Source: Phoronis australis
Taxonomy: Eukaryota > Phoronida > Phoronidae
DNA length: 64,000 bases
Assembly: GCA_002633005.1 (NCBI GenBank)
Contig: NMRA01000235.1
Span: 258,328-322,327, forward strand
Direction: 5' to 3'
Part shown: piece by piece, positions 1-12,897 of the stretch
Layout: every line of letters begins with the position of its first letter
Numbering within the stretch: the stretch's first letter is position 1
Program-made: the position numbers and the translations under genes
Notes under the pieces: generated by a model
What the model was told of the DNA's origin: nothing
The model's input: the letters and a program-made list of their open reading frames with translations, nothing else
Database searches by the model: none

Positions 1-3000
1 CCATGGCTTCTAATCCAACAACATTATGACTTTCCTGTTTACCAACTACTACTAAGAAGATTGGTTGGCTAATTTTCTGTTCTAACTAATTTTCATGGTT
101 CGCTCATAATGAATACAGATAATTTGCAACTCCACTAATTATCTACGCATCATGACGTCACATAATTTACTTGGTAACTCACCAGGGCACGGGATTTAAC
201 GAAGTAGATTCTAAATCGCAGTTATTCCCAGATAATTTCGGGGGTCGTTTTCGAGAAGTGGTCTCGCTGACGAAAACTTATCGCCATAATAACATAATCG
301 TTCAGTGGCAGTGATAATTAAACGTGGCTGCCCTTGCGTGCATTGCTCATAACTTGCACGGGATAAACTTAATGGAAGAGCTTGTAATCATTTCTCTAAT
401 ACCTTTCTCCTAATTAACCGTGGTTAGATTCTAGTCATGTCGACTAATTGCTTAATTTAACGATGTACGTGCAGAGATCTATGGCAAAATTAGCTAGTGA
501 GTCCACTGAGGCCCAGATCAAATACAATAGGACCCCCGCTCAGGAGATCACGTGACCCACTTTCAATACGTCGTACAAGGTAATATCTCGCGGAAACTTT
601 TGCATGGTCTAGAAAAACTCGCTAGTAACTTACCATCATTTACCGTACATGTCCATATTTAGATCGACGCTTCAATATTCGAAATGTTTATTTCTGCATT
701 TAGCTAATGTTTGTTCGAGTATTTCTCAAATAAAATGAAATCGCGAATGCTTCATTTAATTATCCGGGAGCAGTTGTGTGGCGTATATCACGTGTGGGTT
801 CTAACGTCGATGTTTTGTGTGCTTTTTATTCATGTTTCGTTTTTGAAAGGTATAGTGGCCTTGTTAAACGCCCAACACAGTGCCTACTGGAACTAGACAC
901 GTAACCCGTCTGAAGAACCTACAGACACACTCCACAAGGTTGTTAAACCTCAGGAACACAATATTGCGAATTAAAATCGTACCTGTGAAAGTTGCAAGGC
1001 CTAAATAAAGCAAAACACAGCAATACCAGTTCCTAACCGAAACAGAAAAAGTCATTTGATGAAAGAATTCGGCTGTATATGCAGAAATGTAAACATTTTC
1101 CACACAAATGTCTTGCTCTCGAAACCATGCTATTGCTAAGAAAACTGCCGTAAGTTGATGGCGTGATTTGTGAAAAAAAGTCAAAGGTTAATTCCTGGTG
1201 ATCACATACTTACTTGAATGTCATTGGCTAATTCCTGATGATTACATAGTTTTTACTTGAATGCCATTGGTTGATTTAGAAACAAGAGCAACTCTTGAGA
1301 TTTTATTCTAGCAGAAACAAAATCAGACGTCGACGTCTCTATTTTGGAGATGCTCTTTTCATTGACAAATTTCTTTAATTTGGGTTGCTAATTCTTGTGC
1401 AGGACACGTGACCAGAAATTTATAGAGGGTGATTATTTTACAATCCAGTTATATTTTTAAAACTATTGTGAAGGTCGCACATTCTACACATTTTTCAAAT
1501 TTCTAATATTCACTGCTATACCATCGTAATTTTTCCCTTGTTTTCCAAGTGTTTCACAAGTGATGTTAATGACAGTTGTCATTTCGAACATAAAACTTCA
1601 TTCGGGATTTTAGCCGCATGACTCAGTGAGGATCCGACGTCATTGTCTAAATGCGATGTATTTTTCTCATGTCAAGGAGCGCGCACTTAGTCACTAGGTC
1701 GACAGATAACGCTGACTCGAGAACGTTAGGTTCATTGTCTCCTGCACAGATCCTCTGGATTGGCTTCAGTCACACGTCCACGTAGGAGCGTGAGCCTTGG
1801 GAAGCAGGACACGCTTCCTCACTGCCCTGGAAGGCTTCCGGTTGGTAGTTGCTTCCAATGGACTAATCGAAGGCCAAGTTACGATGCAAAGGCAGCTGCT
1901 ATTCAGATTTATACCACGTGGCGGTGTTCTCACACTTTGTGCTCGAATCTTTTTCCAGAAGCACACATGAGAGACACTCATGAAAAGTGACATCTGTCGG
2001 TGTGTTGCAAGGAGCCTTGCACGGCGGCCCCACTGGCATTGGCCAGTTAGAATAATAAGCTTGCGACCAATTAAGTTCGCCAAATGACAGAATTAATTAG
2101 TGTTTGGGATCGAACACGTTTTGGTTAACCGTGATATACTGGTAATTATTTCTCCATTATGTTGCGTAATGCTACAATGGTGATGGATGTCGTCGACGCT
2201 TGGGCCGACGTGTTGGCGAGATAGCTCTTGCACCAACGGCTTAATCGAACAGAACAAAACAAGGTTAAATAATTGAGTTTTGAAATATGCTTATTATGCC
2301 GCAACAGAATTTCTGAACTAAGCTTCAATGAGTCAAAGTAAGCCTGCGTCAGTGTCTTGGGCTTCTTCACGGCTTTGAACAGCAAAATGTACCGTTTGCT
2401 TTCAGTCACTTGTAGCTTGTACGTAACTTTTGTCGTGCAGCATTGGTGACTACCTTCAGTTGGAAGTGAGCGTGAGAATGTTGTGCCGGGCATCACGTGA
2501 CACTTACGTCCGACCATGCAGCTGGTGACAAAACACTTTTAGTAGTCTAGTTTTGTTTTCGCTTTGCTTCACTGACCACTAAACAGAATGATATGCACTT
2601 TTAATTCACAGACTGATAAGATGGATCTGATTAGCAATATCCGGGTACTCTGATATACATGCAGTATGAATAGTAATTGTCTTCAAAAGAAGCCCTAAGT
2701 ATCACCGTTGTCAGAAACCACTGATTTGTTAACAACGTATCTGGTGGTAACCAAGGAGATCGTGATATTTTCACGCAACCAAAGAATATCAGTAACTGAA
2801 GAGAAAATTTTATTATTTAATAAAAATTACTGATTACTGACGTTTTAGTCTCAGTCCGTGGGTTCACGTAGTCAGCGTAGCCTGGGTGCTCACAAATTAA
2901 AACGATTCGAAACAGGATTTTGAAAAAATAAGTAAATCGTCGATTACGAATGGTTCAACTTGAATATAATTGCCAGAATTTACATACTCAGTCTGCTGCG

Positions 3001-5515
3001 TCGCCCTCTAGTGGGGGAGGCTGCACAGCCCGAGTCTTGTTCTTTTTTAGTTGCACCGGCAAGCTCTCTCGTGACTCACAACTCTGAGAGTACCAATGTA
3101 CACAGAACGCTGTCAAAATGGCTAAGAGGCCCTCCATGGTTCAGCCTATCCTAACACGGCTAACAGACAAGTACTCTTAATTGGATAAAAGAGACCGGGA
3201 CTAAATCCAATCGAAGAAATCAAATTGAAAAGCACTCGTTTGTTTAGTCTTTATTCGCTGGCTAACTCTGCGGTATTAAAGCTTAGTACGCCTCACTCTA
3301 TTTGCTCTTTCAACGATCTTGTTTGGTAAACACTCATCTCGCGGATTAACTGTTTAGAGAAAACATACAGGGGAGGTGCGAATGGGCGTAAGACAGGCAT
3401 GGCTTAGACATGTTATCGTAAACCTTCTACGTGCTTTAGGACTACTTGCATCTCCTGTTGATATCAAATTTATTGTTCATACTACTGGGCAAACGATTGT
3501 GAAGTTTGTCTTACACAATTTACAGCTCATCGAGTCATATAAATAACATTACAGATAAAGATTCCCGAACCCAAACGGATTATTCACAACTTTGGACTTT
3601 TAAGGACAAAATATATAACAATGCTTTAGATTTGAACGGGTTGGAATGGTCTACATTTAGGCAACGCTAGATTGTTTCGTGTCAATTACTCAATCTCTTT
3701 GATTGTAGGAAGACAATCGGTGCGAATTTTTTGACCAGTTTATGAGAGTTTATCAACCTATTGTTATGATTTTTACAGCATTATAATTCTCATGTGCAGT
3801 AGTATAGAATTGACCGAAAATTAATTAGCATTTTTTATTTTTTCACAAGTTAATTAACGTAGGATTCTAGAATTTCCTCACTCTCAAACTTTGCCACCTG
3901 CATCAGCCAAACGGGGGCAGCAGAGAATTCCTTGGGACCATTGGTATGAACTTTGACGAATTTGTGCTCTCAATTAGTGCGTTTGATCTGTGAAATTTTT
4001 GCCAGTCAGAATCAGAATGATTAAATTTGATCCCTCGTCTCAGAACGCCTTCAGTCATAACTATTTATTTGGAAATAGAAACAAATTTATTTTGCTATAT
4101 TTTGGTATATTAAAATCTGAGTTCTATTAGAATGTTGAATACATACTGGTTAGTGCGCTGGACTTTTTATAAAATCGTCCATTTTTGAAATATGGTATTT
4201 TTGAGGTAGGCACAGATTATCCAGGGAATTTCAAACGTAAATGAATTCTTGCAAAAAACGATGAGGGGCTAAGTACTGGAAAAACATTTTAAAGGTTTAA
4301 TGAAACCATGAACACTTTTCGGAAAAAGTAGTTTTCACATGTTTCTTTAAATTTGAAGAAGGATGAAATATCATGATTCTAAAATTTAGAACACATAATT
4401 ATTTCTACTAACACTATATTGTTGGCCTCAGAAGTGCTAATTTTTCCATAGAAATTTACTACTTTTTATTTTTTTCTCTCATAAAATGTCCCATCGTTTT
4501 TTGGCACTAAGTTTAATATCTCTTAAATACACGATCATTAGTACGTGTGACATAATATGCTATGTACACAAGTTATGAGGAACACATTCTGAGTTCAAAG
4601 GTAAAATTCTTAGCCTTTTGGAAGAATATTAAATCTTCGTCCTATTTATTCTTCGAAACAAATTTCGTAAAATGTTTTCAATTTCGTTGCGTTGTCTCAT
4701 CCTCGGTTTCTGCAGGCTCGAGGAATCAGATTAACCGATGCACAATAAACAGGAGAACACATTAAGTCGCAATCAAATATTAGAATTAAACAGTAAGTCT
4801 AAATACTAGTCAAGTTTTAATTTGATAACAGGAAGATAAATGGAATTACGGACTAAATCCTATTACCGGCCGTAGTAACCGTGAGTCTGGCGCGGTGTTT
4901 AGTATTCATGTCTGAGGTGTCAAACACCGGGAGGTTTGGTGGACGAACGAGTATACGAACTCAGTTTTCAGCTGGCTGGCGAAGTTGTTCAAGAAGTTTT
5001 ATCGTCTGCACATTTTGTTGGCAAATTTGTTTCAGCTTAATATAACAAAAACGTCTCGGCTAAGAAATAAATGACAAAGTATTAAACGCATGCTTGCCAT
5101 ACAAAAATTACCAAAATAACATTTAAAGCTCATTTATGTTGATTTTCGATCATATTCACTATAATTGATTTTTATCAAATATGTCATGTTGGATCGTCAC
5201 GTCGGTGTTAGATCTGCAGATACTCAGTTGAAGCATAATGGCATGATCATTTTGATATTAAATCGTGTCACTTTGATGGACGCGATGCTTACTGTTGGAA
5301 CTACTCCTTGAGTGATAATATTTCCATTCATAACAAAACAAACCACGAATGCCCTCTTACCTGTTTGCGAGTGGTAGGCGGTTCTTTTTCTACATGTAAT
5401 TCACTTACTCACACGAAAGACCCTAAAATGAATCTCTATAATCGTGAAAGTGATGGTTCTGCTTCTTCGGACAGATGAAAAAAATGAAAATGTACTTTTA
5501 TAAATACCCCATGTC
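1..5515. other. AT-rich intergenic DNA, no gene recognised
   Basis: I see no open reading frame with recognisable protein similarity, no RNA gene and no obvious transposon in this stretch. The short ATG-initiated frames here have unbiased composition and look like chance frames in AT-rich DNA. It may contain old, unrecognisable repeats or distal regulatory DNA of genes outside the window. Confidence 0.5.
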
Positions 5516-5520
5516 CAGTG

Positions 5521-5581
5521 GGTGCGTTCCAAGCAGACAACACACTCAATCGGTGCGTTCCAAGCAGACGACACACTCAAC
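5521..5581. repeat. Two-copy 31-bp tandem repeat
   Basis: The unit beginning GGTGCGTTCCAAGCAGAC occurs at 5521 and again at 5552 with few differences. It lies in non-coding DNA and has no evident function. Confidence 0.8.
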
Positions 5582-6084
5582 TACTGTCGCCGGACAACAA
5601 ACACTCGTATGCTGTCATTCCAATCGCGTTACGTAACGTGTTGACAATTAAATTATAGATTATAATATAATCTATCCATTCAAGCGCCTTTCGTCGGTCT
5701 CACTTGTGAACCAATAAGGGGAATTCATGTTAACTCACCTTGCCGTTTTCTTTTTTTAATAACATTGTCAATCCTCACATGATTTCAACTGAATAAAATG
5801 CCGTCGCTTTGCGATGAACCCCGCTCGACATGTAAAAATACTGTATACGCATGTTTGAATAACACGTTGTTCACAGAGCTCTTGGCTAAAACTTGCCATT
5901 ATATTTAAGCTCGAACACATCATTCCCTGGAATATTAAAGCTCCGGTCTAAGTTTGGATCTCGAAATCAAACTTGAAATTATATTTGGCGTATTCCGTTC
6001 CACTTTTGTCCATGCATTCTCTGTGCTAGAGAACCCTATAGTTGAGACCGCGAGAGTTCCACATTCCTCTGTGGGGCTGGGACT

Positions 6085-6312
6085 CCATTTCAAGAAACTG
6101 GCTTAAGTTCATTTTTGACTTAAGTCTAAGATTTGTCTCAACTTCCAAACATTGAACCTTTCACATCCGGCAAGTAAATCAAAGTTAAGACAAATTTTAA
6201 GTCGAAAACTTTTGTTGAATTGGCGTTGAGACAAATTTAAATTTTATCTTTACATTGATTGAAATTTAAGAGTTTTCTTAGCTAAGTCTGTCAGTTTCTT
6301 GGAACAGGCTCT
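6085..6312. mobile_element. Small foldback (MITE-like) element
   Basis: The left end around TTCAAGAAACTGGCTTAAG is complementary to the right end around CTGTCAGTTTCTTGGAA. The interior repeats several AAGTC/GACTTAA and TTTGTCTCAA/TTGAGACAAA motifs in inverted orientation, so the segment could fold on itself. There is no coding capacity. The ends are approximate and I could not define a target-site duplication. Confidence 0.45.
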
Positions 6313-7205
6313 CATCTCGCCGCGATTTGTAACAAAATCAAAAAGGAAGGTTTTATGTTGTTTTAAAACTTTAGTCAAAGCTATCAAATTAATTGGTTAA
6401 AAATCCTATCCCGCCAACAATAAGTTCCAAAGTCTGATTTCAGAAGTAAGAACGACGATGTTCCTTTAACACAATCCCCTTGATGTGAAAAAAATATGAA
6501 CACGTGACTTGACACACAGCTTTACAGCAACAAAAATAAATAATTTACTTTGTTTGTTCTATGATTCAGCTTTTATGTAGAGCAGACAATGAGTTATTTT
6601 CGCTTAAAAATACCAAAACTTGTCCTGCGACAGATTAAGAGCTTTTTCTCATTAGAAGGGTCAACGTTCAAAAATAAACGTGTGGCACAAAGATGTAGCT
6701 CATGTAAGCACACAAATTGCAGTTGAGTAAAAAATAACAGAGTATGATCATTACGGACAAAACGGTTGTAAAATCACCCGCCATTAAATACTCAAAACGG
6801 TAATTAACTGACAAGTGGATTGTCTTACACAAGTACTAATCATAGATAACCTCATTATAATCGTGTTGACGTCATTCTTAATCAGCCAATAATTAACTCC
6901 AACCCGGTATGTGGGTATCGGGAACCCTATGTCAGACGTCTAAACCCCGTGCATACTTATCACGCCGAGTATATCAAACACAAACGTAAAAAAGTATTTG
7001 TTCTTTGAGCCGTCGTATTTGAACATGGAAGCTGTCAAAAGCTCTTGGTAGAACAAAGATTTCTATATCTTTTACACTAAATAACTGTGTTAATTTTTAA
7101 AAGGCACCCAAATTGTGTACCTTAATTATTGTAGAAAAATATACATCTTAAAAAATTGCTGTCCAAATAATTACTCTTTCATTTAATTACAAATAGATAA
7201 GTAAT

Positions 7206-7268
7206 ACGTATTGTTGACGTCACACCACGTATTGTTGACGTCACACCACGTATTGTTGACGTCACACC
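7206..7268. repeat. Three-copy 21-bp repeat carrying CRE palindromes
   Basis: The unit ACGTATTGTTGACGTCACACC is repeated three times in perfect head-to-tail order. Each copy contains the full palindromic octamer TGACGTCA (at 7215, 7236 and 7257), the consensus for CREB/ATF factors. The phasing is 21 bp, about two helical turns, so sites would face the same side of the DNA. No gene is recognised within several kilobases, so a regulatory role is only a possibility. Confidence 0.85.
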
Positions 7269-7400
7269 CCGACTTTCAATAAAAGTGAAATCCTAGCTTT
7301 CTTAAGATGTCCACAATTTTTTTATAAATTAGTAAACTTGAATCAGTCTTTTAACTCAAAATGAATTTTGAGTTCTTGAAGGTGTATCCATACTTCTAGT

Positions 7401-7510
7401 AGTTATTGAACAGTTATCGAACCATGATTAGTTATTAAACAATTATCAAACCATTATTAGTTATCGAAAAATTATCAAACTATTATTAGTTATTGAACAA
7501 TTATCAAACT
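7401..7510. repeat. 29-bp minisatellite, about 3.8 copies
   Basis: A unit of the form AGTTATTGAACAATTATCAA followed by ACCATTATT repeats head to tail with point differences. It is AT-rich and non-coding. Confidence 0.85.
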
Positions 7511-10500
7511 CACTTTTCTTAACATTCTTCTGAAAATGGTAGTTTGTATTACATCTTTCACTTGTCAATTTCTGTCTCATTTGAACACGTTACTTTTTGA
7601 ATTTGTATAGTATGGGCAATTTACTCAACGGCTAGCTTTACGCCGTTCCCTTTTGAATAAGTGCATAAAAAAAACAATAAAATTTTGCTAAGCCTCAAAA
7701 GCACAAAATCTGTCTTTAGGTTTTGCAACTTTTAGAATGTGCAATGCCTGGTTTTTATTATAATGCTTGCTTTCTAATTTATAACTTATTGACCATACGT
7801 TATAATATAATTAATATACAATCTTGTTGGTCTCTGATTTTAGCGGTTTTATTCATTCCAGAGGTCACCTAGAATTTTTAATGTTTTTCTATATTGTGGT
7901 CCTGGAAAGCCGTCTCTCTCTTCTTCTCTTCCTCTGTCTCTCTCCTCGTGGATATTCTTCACTGAATTCTCTCGATTCATGAAAAACTGCTGCTGGTCTT
8001 ATTCTACCCAGTAAGTCCTGGTGTGAGTGAGGCATTAGATGGCGTACGAGAGCGACTGCGTGAAGTTAAAGTGATCCCTCTCAAGCGACTTCAACAGCTC
8101 CTCGCCATTAATGCTATCAAGAATGTGAGAACTGATTATTTTCCAATTAGATTTCAAGAAGTCGTCACGATAACTTCTACACGGGAGATAATTTTGATCA
8201 CACACTCAGCCGCACTTATCACGAGTTTAGTACGCGTACTGTGAACAAACATTCAATTTCAATATTGTATTTTATGATTTACTGCCAATTAGTGGCCGAT
8301 GAGTTAAGTAATAAGTCGATTTTATCACAGGGTTTGAAGTGAATATTCAAGCACTCGACTCGTTGACACACGTCAATCAACGATAGGAGTGTACGGACAC
8401 AATGCTATCGGGTACTTTCGTAACCATCCGGACGTAGCCATCGGTGGTGCGAAAAAGTGCGGTGCCGTCTTATTCTAAAATTATTTCATCATAAAATGCC
8501 TAAAGCGAATTATTTATGGTGTTGCGCAAATGAAAAATGAATAAAAATGGCGATATGTTTATAATGCTTCCTGCTTAACTTGATTATTTCATTCAATATT
8601 TCTAATTAGCAATTATAACCATTGAGAGAGAAGATGGTAACTATTCCATTTCTTAATTCTATATTGCAACATTTTACGAATAATTTAAAACTGGCCTTAA
8701 AATTGTCTTCAACCAAATTTCGTCTTATTTAGAAACTGATCAAATCTTAATTAAGTTGTATATGAGTTCTGATCTCGGGAATAACTTAAAGTTCGTTAAT
8801 TCCTCCCCAAAGTCTTGTCTTGGCTCGTCAGTTAGAGCTCCAGGGATCAGCCTCAAACAGGAACGACGGTGCATACTTCACTTGTTATCAGAATACGTGC
8901 CAGTTTAGTATAGTCCATATCAAAACTTGTAGTGTCTGCGACAGAAGGTGGATTTATTTTTTTTCTCACCGTCTTCGTGTAGAGATGCACTTTCATAGTT
9001 CGCTTGTAGAATAAATTAACATTTTGCACCATATTTTATTTAAATTTTACTAGTAAGATTTGAAAACTTTGTTATTCAGCAAATTTGTTCAAAATCCTTG
9101 GTTTACATCTTTACTTTCGAAAATTTCGGTATTGGCCATTTCTAGGGAAAAATGAATTTGTGCGTATTTTCTCGCATATAATTACAAATTTGCGCACGCA
9201 AGGCAAGACTACTTGATGGTTATTTCCGACATGACACGGGCAGAACTTGAATAATACAAGTGTCTCTCAATATAAGCTCGAGAAGCTCTATAAAAATTGA
9301 CATTTTAAGACCGCGTTTCGAATTTCTCTGAAGGCCTCTTCAGCTAACTTGAGAATGTCTGACTAACAACAAACCAGCACGTGCGATACTGAAAACAACG
9401 ACCAGGCACACCGACATCCTGGAAAGCCTAGGGAATACAGAGGCATTTATAATGAAATTTAAACAATCTATTTAATTGTGTTTCAACTTTTGTCGCTCGA
9501 GTACTCTTCACATGATCCGTTTGTCAACTTAACAGTATCGCAGTTAAATATTTGTTAATATTACTGTAGACAGAGATAGGGGTCCGCCACGGTTTGTATT
9601 TCACAAAACATTGGGAATACACTGCATTCACAAAGAGTTTAATTTCTCTATTTGTTTTGTAAGTAAATACATGTACTTAATTTGTAAGCAGCACGCATAT
9701 CGTTTTCCACGACCACTCGGCTACCGATAATGACAGTTAATATAGCAGTGACAACTAAATCTCAAAGTGGTTATACACTAGCAAACAAATATACCTGTTC
9801 AAAGTTCCTCAACCAAAGCGTTATTAACAAATTCCGTGTTCATTTCAATACGCAAACGCAAACGCAGCCATGTTGCAGGACGCATTTGTGAAATTTCGTC
9901 GAAAACGTCTTACTGTACAAATGGATTCGGATATAATGTGTAACAAGGTAATTTTTAAACAGCACAATAATGCTTTCACGATGTTCGCCGTGTGATTGAT
10001 TTGATGACCGTACGTCAAGCAGTTGAACTTGTCGTTCGTGTGTATGTGTTATTTGGTCATACATGTAAATATGATCTTACGGTGAACATTCAATTTGATG
10101 GTTCGAGCGGACGATTCAGTGGTTCTGGAGCATGATCCGAGGTTCGTGGGCATGATTGTCAGGTTTTCTAGTGGTCGGTTGGTTCGGGGTGTGAACATCA
10201 CAACACTAATTAATGCAATGACTATCATAACGCTATTCATGATTAATCTTCATTTTACTATTTGCTCACTTGCAGTGTTTTGATTACATGTAAGTAGGTC
10301 AACTTGTAACTAGGTCAACAGCCCACGAACACTACAACATGCAATCAAGGAATTTGCAAAGAGCATTTTAAATATTTCTTTAACTATTCAAATTAATCAA
10401 TATCAAATAAAATGGACGTTTTCCCCAATTTCCATAAAATATTTGCACATCATAATCGTATGAGCCCCACTGCATCTGAATTCAAAGCAAGCAAGATATT

Positions 10501-10525
10501 TCATGGCTATGTACCTATATTGTAT
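7511..10525. other. Intergenic DNA, no gene recognised
   Basis: Nothing here is supported as a gene. A 73-codon frame at 8023-8244 (+) is the most protein-like in composition, but I do not recognise it and it lacks convincing flanking splice signals. The rest is AT-rich sequence. Confidence 0.45.
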
Positions 10526-10529
10526 TTAG

Positions 10530-10793
10530 CACCTTCTCATTTGAAATGAGCTTTTCTCAAATAAATGAGCTTCGAAAAAAGGACTTAAATTGAATACTTA
10601 ATAAGGTATTTCCCAGACAATGCCACACTTGCAAATTCATTAATCGGTCTATCCTGTATATATATAGGGTATACCACTAGCGTCATTCGTTTGAGTGTGG
10701 CATTGTTTGGGCAATACCTTATTAAGTATTCAATTTAAGTCCTTTTTTCGAAGCTCATTTATTTGAGAAAAGCTCATTTCAAATGAGAAGGTG
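10530..10793. mobile_element. Foldback MITE with 100-bp inverted arms
   Basis: Bases 10530-10629 are almost perfectly the reverse complement of 10694-10793, with a handful of mismatches near the inner ends. A loop of about 64 bp contains TATATATATAG. The termini read CACCTTCTCATTTG and its complement, and each arm contains the palindrome TCATTTGAAATGA. A TTA triplet lies on both sides (10526-10528 and 10794-10796), compatible with the 3-bp TWA target duplication of PIF/Harbinger elements. There is no coding capacity, so mobilisation would need a transposase in trans. The low divergence of the arms suggests recent insertion. Confidence 0.85.
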
Positions 10794-11019
10794 TTATTTC
10801 CTCTCACCCCGTCCTTCCTCGTCTAAGGTGGGTTGCTAGATCAGTAAAAATAATTCACTCCTCCCTGTGATGGTACACTCATATTTGTTGAAGAAATATG
10901 TCATTGTTACAACTGAAAGACATTATATTTTAGACAGCGACAAAATGTTTGGAATAGCTTACTGTGAGATGCGAAAAAGAAAATGATTTTCGGTTTTCAC
11001 AGGACAAAGTAACATTTCT

Positions 11020-11330
11020 CGTTCACCACCATCACCACCATAATCATCACCACGACCACCACCACGATCACCATCGTCACCATAACTATCATCACCACCA
11101 CCATCATCATCCACCATAATCGCCACCTCCATCATCATCACCACAACCACCATCACCATCATCATCAACATCTCCACCACCGCGTTCATCATCACCATCA
11201 CCATCATGATCTTCACCGCCATCACCACTACCACCTTCGCCAGCATCATCACCATCGGCAACACCACATTCACCAATATCATCCCCGCCACCATCACCAT
11301 CACAACCACCGACACGACTACCACCTCACT
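11020..11330. repeat. CAC/CAT trinucleotide-rich tract
   Basis: The + strand is an impure run of CAC, CAT and ATC triplets over roughly 310 bp. Frames through it give low-complexity His/Thr/Ile or, on the other strand, Met/Val/Asp peptides. These are composition artefacts and should not be annotated as genes. Confidence 0.9.
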
Positions 11331-11612
11331 ATCTTTTTTATTACTAATCTTCTATAGCGTGATCATCCTACCAGTTTTTAAACGCAATGCCGGATTTATA
11401 TGAGCTTTCTCGGGAATTTTTCGCAGTTTTTGCGTAATATTAAATATTCTAGAAAATAAGGACTGTGTTCGATCGGAAAATCTGCAGGGACAGCAGGGAC
11501 AGCAGGGACACCCTTGCTTCATCAGCTTCATCGTTGTTGTTGTTGCAGTTGTTTTCAGCAGTGTTGATGCCGTCGGTGTGTTCATTGTTGTTTATATAAC
11601 AACAATAACAAC

Positions 11613-11875
11613 AAGTGAGCTACAACTGACCAGCGAGCTGTGGTGAAAACAACAACGAGTGATGTGACTACTGACGAGCGAGCTCTGGTGATAACGACAA
11701 CGAGTGATGCGACAACTAACCAGCGCGCTCTCGTGAAACGACTGATGAGACAATTGACCCGCGCGCACTCGTGAAAACAAGGCCGAGTGATGCGACATCT
11801 CAGTGAGCTCTCGTGAAAACAACACTGAACGAGTGATGCTACAACTGACCAGCGAATTCTCGTGAAAACTCGCTC
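11613..11875. repeat. Degenerate minisatellite of about 50-60 bp units
   Basis: Phrases close to GACCAGCGAGCTCTCGTGAA and AACAACGAGTGATGCGACAA alternate about five times with indels. The antisense frame over it is a shadow of the repeat. Confidence 0.8.
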
Positions 11876-12895
11876 TTGTTCGACTGTGTATTGATAAATG
11901 CGCCTAAGTCGGCGTAGGGGCGTTCCCGTTCAGAAGCATGTGGAATTGTTTGCCTTTCTGCGTTCCACACAAGTGTCTTGCTACTTATTTTGTTTGCATT
12001 ACTCTGTTAATTAAGTCGTGAGACTAATTACCAAACAAAGAGGCCTGTAGAAAGCGGTGTGAGTTTGGTGCGGATTCCAGAAGTTTTGAAGGACGACCGT
12101 CAAACCTTTTGTCAGATAAATGTAATCTCATTGGTAAGAGATCCTGACGATTGGAATTTTTGCTTTCATAATGCAGCAATCGCCAGTGTTTTTTAATTTA
12201 CCTTCCATACTTAAAGCGCTGGTAAAACGGTGTTCCTTCCCTACATCATGTAGACCGTTATACGGTATCACCTCGGCATGTTAACGTAGGGAACATACAC
12301 GTGTCCATGAGATCGGACTTGTTATGACCGTACGGCGAGTTGAGTGCATACAACATGTTTAACGGATTAATGTACCCGACGTAATGGCAATCATAAACAA
12401 AGATTTCTCCGATTTCTAGAGTGCATCAACTGTAACAGGTTGGCACCTGAATTCACGTTAACACGAATTAATTCTGAGAGTTTCCTTATGGAGGTTCCCC
12501 AGACCCGCCTCCCCGCAGTATGCCCCGTCTCCCGAGCTCTACCGGATGCCTGCCGTCTACACGCATGCCTCTGAGAATCACCTAAAAATCCCATACAGCA
12601 AGACTTGAGAAAGTCCAACATCTAATTAAACAATCTGCACGCCGTGTGTGCCATTTTGATGTCGCGTTGCCATGTGACGCTCCAACAAATGTCAAGGTAA
12701 TTTTCTCCCGTCTCCCCGTCTCTAGGTAACCTGCAAGCGTTCCCTAGTTTCTAATTTACAGGTTTATGTATCGACGGAAATATTACGATTTTTTGACAAT
12801 TAAATGTTGATCTCGTAAAAAATAGATGATCCTTCAGTGAACTTAGACGCAAATTGAAATTCAATAAAATCTGTATCATGCACCTACTGTACATA
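11876..12895. other. Intergenic DNA, no gene recognised
   Basis: I find no recognisable coding exon, RNA gene or repeat structure in this kilobase. A 76-codon antisense frame at 12391-12621 has no recognisable similarity. Confidence 0.45.
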
Positions 12896-12897
12896 GA

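Noticed and set aside
8023-8244. A 73-codon frame with a protein-like composition
   Set aside because: I could not recognise it, and no flanking exon or clear splice sites support it.
10959-11403. Open frames on both strands with Met/Val or Thr/Ile runs
   Set aside because: They are translations of a CAC/CAT-rich tract.
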